Assembly: GCF_923868895.1 (NCBI RefSeq)
Contig: NZ_OV350343.1
Coordinates: forward strand, 2,232,001 to 2,296,000
Source: Halomonas sp. TD01
Lineage (GTDB): Bacteria; Pseudomonadota; Gammaproteobacteria; Pseudomonadales; Halomonadaceae
Direction: 5' to 3'
Length of the DNA: 64,000 nt
Shown: positions 30,239 through 38,837 of the stretch, piece after piece
How the letters are laid out: each line of letters begins with the position of its first letter
How positions within the stretch are numbered: position 1 is the first letter of the stretch
The notes under the pieces: model-generated
What the model saw: only the letters and a program-made list of their open reading frames with translations
Database searches by the model: none
What the model was told of the DNA's origin: nothing
Program-made: the position numbers and the translations under genes

Positions 30239-30253
30239 TGAGAATCGTTATTA
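30239..30253 (+). promoter_or_regulatory. Fur-box-like site upstream of siderophore ABC operon
   Basis: TGAGAATCGTTATTA matches the 7-1-7 Fur motif TGATAATNATTATCA at 11 of 14 defined positions, ending 31 bp before the binding-protein ATG. Iron-dependent repression of the ABC operon is inferred. Confidence 0.5.
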
Positions 30254-30284
30254 TCAGCGCCACATACACTCAGGAGAGTCACAT

Positions 30285-31229
30285 ATGGGTTACTTGTCGC
30301 TGCGCAACGGACTAGTAGGTATTGTGGTAAGCGGACTGTTATTAATAGGTGGGTCGTTGGCAAGCGTTGCTCAGGCGCGCACGTTGGACACAGCCTACGG
30401 AGACGTTGAGGTTAGCGATACGCCAGAGCGTGTTGTCACCCTTTATGAGGGCGCGTTAGATGCCGCCCTGGCCGCAGGCGTCACCCCGGTTGGCGCGGTC
30501 ACTACCCGCGGCGGTGATAATGTTGCTGAATACGTAGAAGCTCATCTAAATGGCGAGCGCCCTGAGATTGTCGGCGTGGTACGTGAAATCAATATTGAAG
30601 CCGTACTGGCCCAACAGCCCGACCTGATTCTGGCCGCTGCTCAGCTACCGGAAGAGCAGTACCAACTGCTATCTCGCATCGCACCCACCGTGGTGCCGCA
30701 CACCCAACCGTTAGCGCCCGATAGTTGGGAAGCGGAAGCGCGGCTTTATGGCCAGGCGCTCAATCGTGAAACGGAAATCGAAGACGCCATTGTGGACGTC
30801 GATCACCGCATTAGCGAACTGGCAGCCGCTATTGATGCTGCCGGAGTGGGTGGCACTGCGGTTCTGGCTCGCTGGATGCCCAATGGCCCGATGGTAATGT
30901 CCACAGAGCTGATCGCCACTGGCCTATTAGCGAAAGTGGGGTTAGAGGTTCAGGATGCTGGACTGGTCGATGAAGGGCACCCCCATAGCGATATACTTAG
31001 TCTTGAAAACCTTTCCCAAGTGGACGGCGACTGGCTATTCCTGGCCACGCTTAATGCCGATGGCCAGGCGGCGTTAGATGCCGCGAAGCAGAGCGCAGCC
31101 TTCACTCGTTTGAACGTGGTTAAGCAAGACCGGGTCGTACCGGTGAATGGCCAGCTGTGGAGCAGCGCCAATGGCCCGTTGGCTGCTCAGGCCATGTTGG
31201 ATGACATTGAGAACGCATTGTTGCCGTGA
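30285..31229 (+). CDS. Iron-siderophore ABC transporter substrate-binding protein
   Basis: A periplasmic ferric-siderophore binding protein, 314 residues, of the FhuD/FecB-like class (cluster A-II). A signal peptide ends near VAQA, then comes RTLDTAYGDVEVSDTPERVVTLYEGALDAALAAG, two alpha/beta lobes, and the typical PDLILAAAQLPEEQYQLLSRIAPTV. The frame opens at 30060, but AGGAG at 30272-30276 and the signal peptide place the start at ATG 30285. The next gene starts in the last codons (GTGA overlap). First gene of a four-gene uptake operon behind a Fur-box-like site. Confidence 0.91.
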   Translation: MGYLSLRNGLVGIVVSGLLLIGGSLASVAQARTLDTAYGDVEVSDTPERVVTLYEGALDAALAAGVTPVGAVTTRGGDNVAEYVEAHLNGERPEIVGVVREINIEAVLAQQPDLILAAAQLPEEQYQLLSRIAPTVVPHTQPLAPDSWEAEARLYGQALNRETEIEDAIVDVDHRISELAAAIDAAGVGGTAVLARWMPNGPMVMSTELIATGLLAKVGLEVQDAGLVDEGHPHSDILSLENLSQVDGDWLFLATLNADGQAALDAAKQSAAFTRLNVVKQDRVVPVNGQLWSSANGPLAAQAMLDDIENALLP

Positions 31230-32266
31230 AAGATGCCGTGACATCACTACCTAGCACATTGGGCAGCGCCAGTCGGCGCTATGCTCCCCGTACATGGATG
31301 CTTATTCTGCTCACCGCCCTTGTGGCGGTGAGCATCGTTAGTTTGCTGATTGGGGCTGGTGAGGTGGGGCCACGGCGAGTGCTGGGGCTGCTGCAGAGCG
31401 CAAGCGACAGTGAAGCGCAGTTTATCGTCTGGGAGTTACGCGCCCCGCGCACCCTAATTGGCATTGTCGTCGGCATTTCGCTGGGTGTTGCCGGGGCACT
31501 GCTGCAAGCCATTTCCCGCAACCCGCTTGCCGAGCCTGGTCTGCTGGGAGTAAGCGCCGGAGCGGCCTTCGCGGTAGCACTGGCACTTGTACTAGGGGCC
31601 AGCGCTGCCACGCTACGCATTTCGGTTGCCCAGCTAGGGGCATTGGTGGGCTGTGTCTGTGTTCTCAGCGTGGCGCGTTTTCGTGGGGTGGGAAATGACC
31701 CCGTGCGCCTAGTGCTGGCGGGAGCGGCATTTTCTGGATTGTTAGGCTCGCTCACCTCATTAATGCTGCTGTATGACCAGCGCGCTGCCGATGAGATCCG
31801 TTTTTGGGTGGTAGGCAGCCTTGCCGGAAGACGACTGGATGATCTTGTGGCGGTGCTGCCGAGCTTATTGGTCGCGGCCATCGCGGTGGTTGTTATGGCG
31901 GGGCCTCTGGCAGCGCTGGCGCTAGGTGAGCGAGCGGCGAGTGGCCTGGGGCATCACCCCACGCTGATTCGCTGGGTAGCCGTAGGCTGCGTAGCACTGC
32001 TAGTTGGCGCGGCAACTGCGATTGCCGGTCCGATTGCCTTTGTAGGACTGGTGGTGCCGTTTGTAGCGCGAGCGTTTGCCGGGCCGGATATTCGCCGCAC
32101 GCTGTGGTTTTGCCTGCCGATTGGCCCACTGATTGTGCTTACGGCGGACATTATCTCGCGTGTTGTCGTTGCACCTTCCGAGCTGCCATTGGGTGTACTC
32201 ACCGCGCTATGCGGCGCGCCGGTATTAATAGCCGTGGTGCGTGCAAAACGGCTCCCGATGCTATAA
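31226..32266 (+). CDS. FecCD-family siderophore ABC permease (first)
   Basis: An inner-membrane permease of the FecCD/BtuC family, 346 residues, about nine to ten hydrophobic segments. Family motifs ELRAPRTLIGIVVGISLGVAGALLQAISRNPLAEPGLLGVSAGAA and the C-terminal GPIAFVGLVVPFVAR are clear. It starts at a GTG overlapping the stop of the binding-protein gene, so the two are coupled. It forms the channel with the second permease. Confidence 0.92.
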   Translation: MKDAVTSLPSTLGSASRRYAPRTWMLILLTALVAVSIVSLLIGAGEVGPRRVLGLLQSASDSEAQFIVWELRAPRTLIGIVVGISLGVAGALLQAISRNPLAEPGLLGVSAGAAFAVALALVLGASAATLRISVAQLGALVGCVCVLSVARFRGVGNDPVRLVLAGAAFSGLLGSLTSLMLLYDQRAADEIRFWVVGSLAGRRLDDLVAVLPSLLVAAIAVVVMAGPLAALALGERAASGLGHHPTLIRWVAVGCVALLVGAATAIAGPIAFVGLVVPFVARAFAGPDIRRTLWFCLPIGPLIVLTADIISRVVVAPSELPLGVLTALCGAPVLIAVVRAKRLPML

Positions 32267-32328
32267 CGCCTTGTTTTTTACCACCATGCCGCCCAGGCGT
32301 CACGGTGTCATCTTGGTGATGTGTTGAT

Positions 32329-33462
32329 ATGAAAATAATGGCGAATCATCCGTCTTTAACGGACGTTGCCACCCGAAGCCATGCTGTTTCAAACCATGCC
32401 GCGGAATATGCCAATAGCGTGCCAGCGCCGGAAGGCTACTGGCATATCGCGCTGCCCCGTTGGGGCTATAGTTTTCTTCTCGAAAAGCGCGCACTAGCGG
32501 TCAATATCGGTTTGTTGATTGCGTTGCTGGCAGCGTGCCTGCTCTACCTAAGCTTAGGTAGCGTACCGCTGGCGCCCAGTGCGGTCATTCCTGCGGTGTT
32601 GGGGAAGGGCGATATGATGACGGCTTTTATGGTTCAGGAGCTGCGCTTACCGCGTTTAATCGCTGCTTGCTTTACCGGGGCGGCGTTCGCGCTTTCAGGT
32701 ATTTTGATGCAAACCCTGGCCCGCAACCGTCTGGCTACGCCAGGTATTATCGGTATTGATAACGGCGCGACGGCCTTCGCGGTGGCCTCTATTGTGGGCA
32801 TGGGTGTGTCTATTGCGCCGCCAGCGATGGCCTTGGCTGGCGCGACGACCGCCGCCGTGCTGACCTTTGGCCTTGCGGCTGGCAGTGGCACCCAAGGTTA
32901 CCGGTTTATTGTCGCGGGCATTGGCGTGGGGGCGGTGTTTGGTGCTGTCACCCAACTGATGTTGGCACGAGTAGCGATTGATACCGCCAACGCTGCCTAT
33001 CCATGGACGGTTGGGTCACTTAATGCACGCCCCAGCGGGGCAGTACAACTGCTGGGAATTGGCTTGGCATTAGGGATAGTTGCCGCCTTGGCGCTGGCAC
33101 GCTCACTGACGTTACTGCGTTTTAAAGACGCGACCGCCAGTGGTCTCGGGCTTCGTGTTAAAGCCCGCAGGTTGCAAATCCTGATGCTATCCGTCGTGCT
33201 CACCGCCTTTGCGGTTGCTGTGGCGGGGCCAGTGGGCATGGTTGCGCTGATTGGTCCAGAGGTTGCTCGTTCACTTTCCAGTGCTCGACATGTGCCGATT
33301 TTGGCCGCCACATTAGCAGGTGCTCTGGTAATGTTGCTGGCCGACCTTGCCGGGCGCACTCTCTTGGCACCAATTGAAATTCCCGTTGGCATTGTTACAG
33401 CGGTGGTTGGCGGCCCCTGGCTGCTATGGATATTAATGCGCCCACAACGGAGCCGCCCATGA
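32329..33462 (+). CDS. FecCD-family siderophore ABC permease (second)
   Basis: The partner permease, 377 residues. A hydrophilic N-terminal extension of about 50 residues precedes about nine membrane segments. Motifs are LRLPRLIAACFTGAAFALSGILMQTLARNRLATPGIIGIDNGA and the C-terminal GPVGMVALIGPEVAR. No strong ribosome site precedes ATG 32329, and ATG 32338 is an alternative. Its stop overlaps the ATPase start (ATGA). Confidence 0.91.
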   Translation: MKIMANHPSLTDVATRSHAVSNHAAEYANSVPAPEGYWHIALPRWGYSFLLEKRALAVNIGLLIALLAACLLYLSLGSVPLAPSAVIPAVLGKGDMMTAFMVQELRLPRLIAACFTGAAFALSGILMQTLARNRLATPGIIGIDNGATAFAVASIVGMGVSIAPPAMALAGATTAAVLTFGLAAGSGTQGYRFIVAGIGVGAVFGAVTQLMLARVAIDTANAAYPWTVGSLNARPSGAVQLLGIGLALGIVAALALARSLTLLRFKDATASGLGLRVKARRLQILMLSVVLTAFAVAVAGPVGMVALIGPEVARSLSSARHVPILAATLAGALVMLLADLAGRTLLAPIEIPVGIVTAVVGGPWLLWILMRPQRSRP

Positions 33463-34268
33463 ATAGCACATCTCTTTCACCAACGCTTGCTACCGATGCG
33501 TTGTGTATGAGCTACGGCCAACGTCGAGTGATTGAAGACCTGGGCGTTAGCTTACCTAGTGGGCAGGTAACGGCCATTGTTGGCCCTAACGGCTGTGGCA
33601 AATCAACGCTACTTTCTGGTCTGGCTCGCCTGCACAAACCTGACAGCGGAGCAGTACTGCTGGATAGTCAGGATATTCAGCGTCTGCCCGCGCGCCAGTT
33701 AGCCACCCAGCTAGCGTTGTTGCCTCAAGAAGCGGTGGCTCCGGAAGGGCTAACCGTCACCGAGTTAATTCGCTTTGGCCGCCAGCCCCACCAAGGCTGG
33801 CTGCGTCAATGGTCGGCGGAAGACCAGCGCGTGGTGCAGTACGCGCTCGATGCTGCTGGTTTGAAAGAGCTCGCCGACCGGCCGTTAGAAGCGCTTTCCG
33901 GCGGGCAACGCCAGCGCGCCTGGATCGCGATGACCATTGCCCAGCAGACCCCATTACTGTTACTAGATGAACCGACCTCTGCACTAGACTTAGGCCACCA
34001 GATTGAAGTGTTTGAGTTAGTGCGCCACTTGGCTTGCCATGGCCGTACGGTAGTGATGGTATTGCATGACCTCGCCAGTGCCTGCCGTTATTCAGACAAC
34101 CTGATTGCCATGCGCGATGGCCAGATTATTGCTAAGGGGGCGCCCGCCGAGGTGGTGACACCCGCGCTGGTGCGCGAGCTTTACCAGGTAGATTGCACGC
34201 TGCTGCTTGACCCGGATACCGGAAGCCCTTTATTGGCCAACGTGCGCCGCGTGGCTCAGCCAGCATAA
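33459..34268 (+). CDS. Iron-siderophore ABC transporter ATP-binding protein
   Basis: The ATPase that powers the siderophore importer, 269 residues, of the FepC/FecE type. Walker A VGPNGCGKSTL, Q-loop LLPQEAV, signature LSGGQRQRAWIAMTI, Walker B LLLLDEPTSALD and the H-loop HDLASACRY are all present. The frame opens at 33426, but the ATG at 33459 overlapping the permease stop, with CGGAG upstream, fits better. Last of the four genes of the importer operon. Confidence 0.93.
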   Translation: MNSTSLSPTLATDALCMSYGQRRVIEDLGVSLPSGQVTAIVGPNGCGKSTLLSGLARLHKPDSGAVLLDSQDIQRLPARQLATQLALLPQEAVAPEGLTVTELIRFGRQPHQGWLRQWSAEDQRVVQYALDAAGLKELADRPLEALSGGQRQRAWIAMTIAQQTPLLLLDEPTSALDLGHQIEVFELVRHLACHGRTVVMVLHDLASACRYSDNLIAMRDGQIIAKGAPAEVVTPALVRELYQVDCTLLLDPDTGSPLLANVRRVAQPA

Positions 34269-34280
34269 AGGTTACGTAGT

Positions 34281-34349
34281 AGCTCTCTTTATATAGTTCT
34301 CTGTATATAGCTCTCTACATACAACCCTCTATATAACTCTCTTTATAAC
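34281..34349 (+). repeat. Degenerate 14-base tandem repeat upstream of ABC exporter
   Basis: Successive units of about 14 bases with the pattern A(G/A)(C/T)(T/C)CTCTNTATAT repeat almost five times between the siderophore ATPase and the exporter gene. One unit is 12 bases. The array ends a few bases before the exporter ribosome site. Confidence 0.75.
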
Positions 34350-34365
34350 TTTAAAAGGAACCGAT

Positions 34366-36219
34366 GTGGCTTCTTCTCCACCCGATTCTCACGCTAAACC
34401 TTCAGGAAGTCAGGGGGCTCACAGCCAAAGCTTTCAAGCACTCGTGCGATTGCTGCGCTATGCCAAAGGATATCGGCGGCGGATTGCTGCGGCCACCGCC
34501 TGTTCCATTATTAATAAGCTATTTGATATCGCTCCGGAAATCCTGATCGGTGTGGCGATTGATGTGGTGGTTAACCAGGAAAACAGCTTTGTAGCGCGGC
34601 TGGGTTTTGAAACGCCCCACCAACAAATCACCATTCTGGCGGTGCTGACGTTCTTTATCTGGGCGGGGGAGTCGCTGTTCGAGTACTTGTTCCAAATCCT
34701 CTGGCGAAACCTTGCCCAGCGGCTACAGGCCGATATGCGCCAAGACACCTACGAGCACGCCCAGCGATTGGACATGGCATTTTTTGAATCAAAAAGCTCC
34801 GGTCAGCTCGTCGCCACCATGAACGACGACGTGAACCAGTTGGAGCGCTTCCTGGACGGTGGTGCCAACGCGCTGATTCAAGTTGGTGTGACGGTAATAG
34901 CGGTAGGCGCCGTGTTCTTCGTGCTGTCACCGCTGATTGCACTGCTGGCGTTCACGCCGATCCCGCTCATTATCTGGGGCGCCTTCTTCTTCCAACGCAA
35001 AGCCGGGCCGCTTTACAGCGATGTGCGTGAAAAGGTGGGTGATCTTGCCAGCCGCCTTTCCAACAACCTAAGTGGCATTGCCACCATCAAAAGCTTTACC
35101 AGTGAAGCGCGGGAAGCCGAGCGCCTCCGTGATGCCAGCGAAGCCTATTTAGAAGCCAACCGCCGGGCGATAAAGGTCAGCTCTGCGTTTATACCCGTCA
35201 TCCGTATGGCGATTTTGGCGGGCTTTCTCGCCACCTTCACCGTCGGCGGCATGATGGCGCTGAACGGCAGCCTGAATGTAGGCGCTTACGGCGTCCTGGT
35301 TTTCCTTACCCAGCGCTTGCTGTGGCCGCTCACTGGCCTTGCCCAAGTGATCGACTTGTTCGAGCGCGCGATGGCCAGCACCAAGCGGATTCTTGACCTA
35401 TTGGAAGTGCCGATTACGGTTAAAGATGAAAGTACAGCGCCTCTCGCTGCACCTGTGAAAGGCGAGGTGCAGTTCGAAGCCGTGAGCTTCCACTATGCCT
35501 CTAGCCAGGTGGGAGTGAGTGGCGTTGATCTCCACGTGCCTGCAGGCAACACCCTAGCGCTGGTAGGTGCTACCGGTTCCGGCAAATCGACCCTGATCAA
35601 ATTGCTGCTGCGCTTTTACGACCCTGCCAGCGGTCGCGTACTGGTCGATGGTCAGCCGATCACGGAGGTCAGCATGCACTCGCTGCGTCAAGCGATAGGG
35701 TTGGTGAGCCAGGATGTGTACCTGTTTGAAGGCAGCATTCGCGATAACATTGCTTACGGCAAACCTGATGCCTCGGAGGCCGCGATTATTGACGCCGCCA
35801 AAACCGCTGAAGCCTGGAGTTTTATTGAAACACTGCCCCAAGGGTTGGAAACCCCGGTTGGCGAGCGAGGGGTATTACTCTCTGGTGGCCAACGTCAGCG
35901 GCTTTCGCTGGCCAGGGCGCTGCTAAAAGATCCGCCAATTCTGGTGCTGGATGAAGCCACTAGCGCGGTGGATAACGAAACTGAAGCCGCCATTCAACGT
36001 TCACTAAAACGCATCGCCCATGGCCGTACAGTGATTATGATTGCCCACCGGCTTTCGACCATTGTGCATGCCGATGAAATCGTGGTGATTGAGCAAGGAC
36101 GCGTTGCTGAACGCGGTAACCACTCAAGCTTGTTGGTGGCTGATGGCCACTATGCTGCCCAGTGGCGAGTACAAACCGGCGCCGCCCAGGCAGGGGATGT
36201 GGAAACACTTAGCCATTGA
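34366..36219 (+). CDS. ABC exporter, fused permease and ATPase
   Basis: A 617-residue half-transporter: six membrane segments (about residues 35-330) with a typical exporter intracellular loop, then a nucleotide-binding domain (about 370-600) with Walker A GATGSGKST, signature LSGGQRQRLSLARAL, Walker B ILVLDEATSAVD and H-loop IAHRLSTI. Predicted to work as a homodimer. Substrate unknown; its place after a siderophore importer hints at an iron-related role, which is inference. The start is GTG 34366, overlapping an out-of-frame ATG at 34364 that leads to a short frame. Confidence 0.9.
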   Translation: MASSPPDSHAKPSGSQGAHSQSFQALVRLLRYAKGYRRRIAAATACSIINKLFDIAPEILIGVAIDVVVNQENSFVARLGFETPHQQITILAVLTFFIWAGESLFEYLFQILWRNLAQRLQADMRQDTYEHAQRLDMAFFESKSSGQLVATMNDDVNQLERFLDGGANALIQVGVTVIAVGAVFFVLSPLIALLAFTPIPLIIWGAFFFQRKAGPLYSDVREKVGDLASRLSNNLSGIATIKSFTSEAREAERLRDASEAYLEANRRAIKVSSAFIPVIRMAILAGFLATFTVGGMMALNGSLNVGAYGVLVFLTQRLLWPLTGLAQVIDLFERAMASTKRILDLLEVPITVKDESTAPLAAPVKGEVQFEAVSFHYASSQVGVSGVDLHVPAGNTLALVGATGSGKSTLIKLLLRFYDPASGRVLVDGQPITEVSMHSLRQAIGLVSQDVYLFEGSIRDNIAYGKPDASEAAIIDAAKTAEAWSFIETLPQGLETPVGERGVLLSGGQRQRLSLARALLKDPPILVLDEATSAVDNETEAAIQRSLKRIAHGRTVIMIAHRLSTIVHADEIVVIEQGRVAERGNHSSLLVADGHYAAQWRVQTGAAQAGDVETLSH

Positions 36220-36236
36220 ACACGTCTTTTAGCGTG

Positions 36237-36827
36237 CTAGCGATTCACCAGAAGGGCATTTAAGGTAATCGGTACATGCTCATCAATCTCTTGATAGCCT
36301 AGCAACGACAGCACGGTTCGCACCGTGCTGTTGGCCATCAGCGCTCGGCCATCCATCGCCATGGGTTCAGCGTGGGTAACTCGCACTTCGTTTAACCCTT
36401 CACGGGTAAAGCGCAGCGGCACCGACTCTTCCTGGTTAATCAGGTCGGTTTGTACCCGAAAGGTGAGTGTTTCCACCATGGATTCACCAATATCCAGGCC
36501 ATCCAATCGCTCCGGCGGCATTTGTGCGACCAGTGTGACCAGCGTGGTATTGGCCAGCAAGCCCACCCACGGCGGTAAATCACCAAAGCGAGTCAGCAAA
36601 TCCGTTTGACTCAAGCGTAACGGCAGGCGCAGGGTGCCATCGTTAGAAATATCGCCCTGCAAATTATTCACCTGATGGTGATGGGTTTGTGGGGCATCGC
36701 CATCTAACTGAGTAATAGACGCCTGCACCTGCGACTGGCCAGGGTCTAGCTGCCAATCCGCATGAACCGGCACCGCCAACAATAGCGGGATAAGAGCAAT
36801 CAAAGCTTTCACAGCGCGTCTCCGCAT
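36237..36827 (-). CDS. YceI-like periplasmic protein
   Basis: A 196-residue exported protein. The signal peptide (RRRAVKALIALIPLLLAVPVHA) is followed by a domain with the YceI-type start (WQLDPGQSQVQASITQLDG), a single predicted beta-barrel lipocalin-like fold that in relatives binds polyisoprenoid lipids. The match is moderate: the His-containing central strands differ from canonical YceI. The frame opens at 36851, but ATG 36827 starts the signal peptide. It is convergent with the exporter gene, 17 bp away. Confidence 0.7.
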   Translation of the reverse strand: MRRRAVKALIALIPLLLAVPVHADWQLDPGQSQVQASITQLDGDAPQTHHHQVNNLQGDISNDGTLRLPLRLSQTDLLTRFGDLPPWVGLLANTTLVTLVAQMPPERLDGLDIGESMVETLTFRVQTDLINQEESVPLRFTREGLNEVRVTHAEPMAMDGRALMANSTVRTVLSLLGYQEIDEHVPITLNALLVNR

Positions 36828-36954
36828 TAGGAACTCATTACCAGACCTCACGCTTTTAAATAAGTGCCCCTAAAAAATTACTGCTATCACCACAAGATAG
36901 CGCTACAAGGGGTAGCCTCGCCCGAACACATTCGCTATTATATGCACGCTTTGC

Positions 36955-37031
<77 letters not shown>

Positions 37032-37128
37032 TTAAAATCAGTAACTTAGCAATTGTCTCTGGTGAGTCCCCTAGTCCAAGGGTACAGTTTCGGTACAGTG
37101 CCGATCTTTCAGACCCTGGAGATTTTTT

Positions 37129-38202
37129 GTGGCCACTATCGTCAAGACCCCTTCTGCAACCTGGAAAGCCGTCATCCGCAAGTCGGGTTGGCCAACCATC
37201 GCAAAGACCTTCCGCACCAAACGTGACGCTCAAGATTGGGCACGCCGCACTGAAGATGAAATGGTGCGCGGTGTTTATATCCAACGTAGTGCCTCAGAGC
37301 GCATGACGCTTGAAGCAGCATTGCAGCGCTACCTAGCCGATATCACGCCTACTAAGAAACCCAGTACTCAAAAAAGTGAACGCCAAAAAGCGACGACGCT
37401 TATTGAGCATTTGGGCAAATACTCCCTTGCAGCGCTGACCCCAGAGCTGATCGCCAACTACCGTGATAAACGACTCAACTCACTAGGACGGCGTGGGCAG
37501 CTTATCAGCCCTAATACCGTGCGCCTGGAGCTTGCCTTACTCGGACACCTTTACACCGTGGCCATACAGGAATGGGGACTGGGACTTACCTATAATCCCG
37601 TCCAGAACATCCGCAAGCCTAGCCCAGGAGAAGGGCGTAACCGTCGCCTGAATTCTGACGAGGAAAAGCGGCTGTTTGCTGTTCTGCGGCAGCATAGCAA
37701 CCCAATGCTAGCCTGGATCGCCAGAGTAGCCCTGGAAACGGGTATGCGCTCTTCAGAGATCCTGACCCTCACTCGCAATCAGGTCGACGTTAAACGCCGC
37801 GTGGTGCGCCTTACAGACACCAAAAACAACGAAGCCCGCCTAGTGCCGTTGACTCAAGTGGCAACCGAAGCGTTCAAACAAGCGCTTAATAACCCAGTTC
37901 GCCCGCTCGACTGTGATCTAGTGTTCTTCGGTGAGCCTGGCCAGGATGGAAAGCGGGGTCCCTATGCTTATACCAAACTATGGAACCAGGCGAAGAAGCA
38001 AGCTGGTCTGGATGACTTCCGCTTTCACGACCTTCGCCATGAGGCTGTGAGCAGATTAGTCGAAGCTGGTTTAAGTGATCAGCAGGTGGCAGCAATTAGC
38101 GGCCACAAGTCCATGCAAATGCTGCGGCGCTACACCCACCTACGCGCCGAAGACCTGGTAGACCAGCTCGATGCTATTGAGCAGCGACGCTCAAAGGCGT
38201 GA
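37129..38202 (+). CDS. Tyrosine-family site-specific integrase
   Basis: A 357-residue phage-type integrase that would catalyse insertion and excision at the tRNA. The N-terminal DNA-binding part (about 1-165) precedes the catalytic domain, with the first arginine in LETGMRSSEIL, HxxR in FHDLRHEAVSRL, a histidine in ISGHKSM and the tyrosine nucleophile in MLRRYTHL. All core residues are present, so it looks functional. It starts at a GTG with GGAG upstream, about 100 bp past the tRNA. Similar to the shufflon/P4-like integrases that target tRNA genes. Confidence 0.93.
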   Translation: MATIVKTPSATWKAVIRKSGWPTIAKTFRTKRDAQDWARRTEDEMVRGVYIQRSASERMTLEAALQRYLADITPTKKPSTQKSERQKATTLIEHLGKYSLAALTPELIANYRDKRLNSLGRRGQLISPNTVRLELALLGHLYTVAIQEWGLGLTYNPVQNIRKPSPGEGRNRRLNSDEEKRLFAVLRQHSNPMLAWIARVALETGMRSSEILTLTRNQVDVKRRVVRLTDTKNNEARLVPLTQVATEAFKQALNNPVRPLDCDLVFFGEPGQDGKRGPYAYTKLWNQAKKQAGLDDFRFHDLRHEAVSRLVEAGLSDQQVAAISGHKSMQMLRRYTHLRAEDLVDQLDAIEQRRSKA

Positions 38203-38600
38203 CTGAAATAGACTTGTAAGGCCTGTGCCACTCGAATACCAACATCGTCGAGCCCAAAAGGGCGAGTAAGTTACTTGTAAACGGACACTGCCAGCTTGCT
38301 GGCGGTGGACCTTTTACACATCCTGCCCGCAATAAAAACCGCGCCAAGCAGCATCCCCAAAACTTCCACGCAATGAGAGTGAATAATTCTCTGTCATTTA
38401 GAATATTTTAGAATATTGAGTACGCCAAAATTGAGCTGAGCTTATAGAGTGCGCTTATAGTGCGATTGAATGCGGTTGCAGTGCGCTTATAGTGCGGTTA
38501 AGTCTTATTTTTCAATATCTTACGATATATCGTAAGTATACAAGCTAGCTAGATATTCATAACCTTCGTAAGGCAAGTATCAATTACGGAGGATTACACA
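38203..38600. promoter_or_regulatory. Integrase-rep intergenic region with direct repeats and an 18-bp palindrome
   Basis: About 400 bp without a gene. Two copies of AGTGCGCTTATAGTGCG (one near 38447, one near 38480) are separated by a related GATTGAATGCGGTTGC stretch. A perfect palindrome, CTTACGATATATCGTAAG, lies at 38519-38536. The palindrome is placed as an operator for the following small DNA-binding protein, and the direct repeats could be iterons or regulator sites. Both roles are inferred. Confidence 0.55.
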
Positions 38601-38834
38601 ATGACTATCGAGGATTCCCTTCTCGACCGTTTCGGCCCACTACTAAGCCTTCCCCAACTGGCCACTGTTCTTGACCGCTCACCAGACGGTCTGCGCATAA
38701 GCCTACGCACAAGTAACCCTTGGGCAGCAGAGATTAACCAGGCAAAGCTGAAAGTTGGTCGGCGTGTCTATTTCCGCACTTCGCAAATTGCCGAGCTGCT
38801 GGACAGTGACCGGCTCTGCGGTGATAGGGGGTGA
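38601..38834 (+). CDS. Small helix-turn-helix protein upstream of repA
   Basis: A 77-residue protein with an AlpA/MerR-like helix-turn-helix arrangement: LLSLPQLATVLDRSPDGLRISL, then KVGRRVYFRTSQIAELLD, a typical wing-and-helix ending in plasmid regulators and excisionases. A strong ribosome site (GGAGG) precedes ATG 38601. It begins three bases before repA with its own stop in the RBS, so they are one operon. A role as repressor of rep genes through the palindrome at 38519, or as excisionase, is inferred. Confidence 0.65.
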   Translation: MTIEDSLLDRFGPLLSLPQLATVLDRSPDGLRISLRTSNPWAAEINQAKLKVGRRVYFRTSQIAELLDSDRLCGDRG

Positions 38835-38837
38835 GAT

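Noticed and set aside
31279-31881. 200-codon minus-strand frame inside the FecCD permease
   Set aside because: Antisense shadow of a GC-rich membrane protein gene; no independent support.
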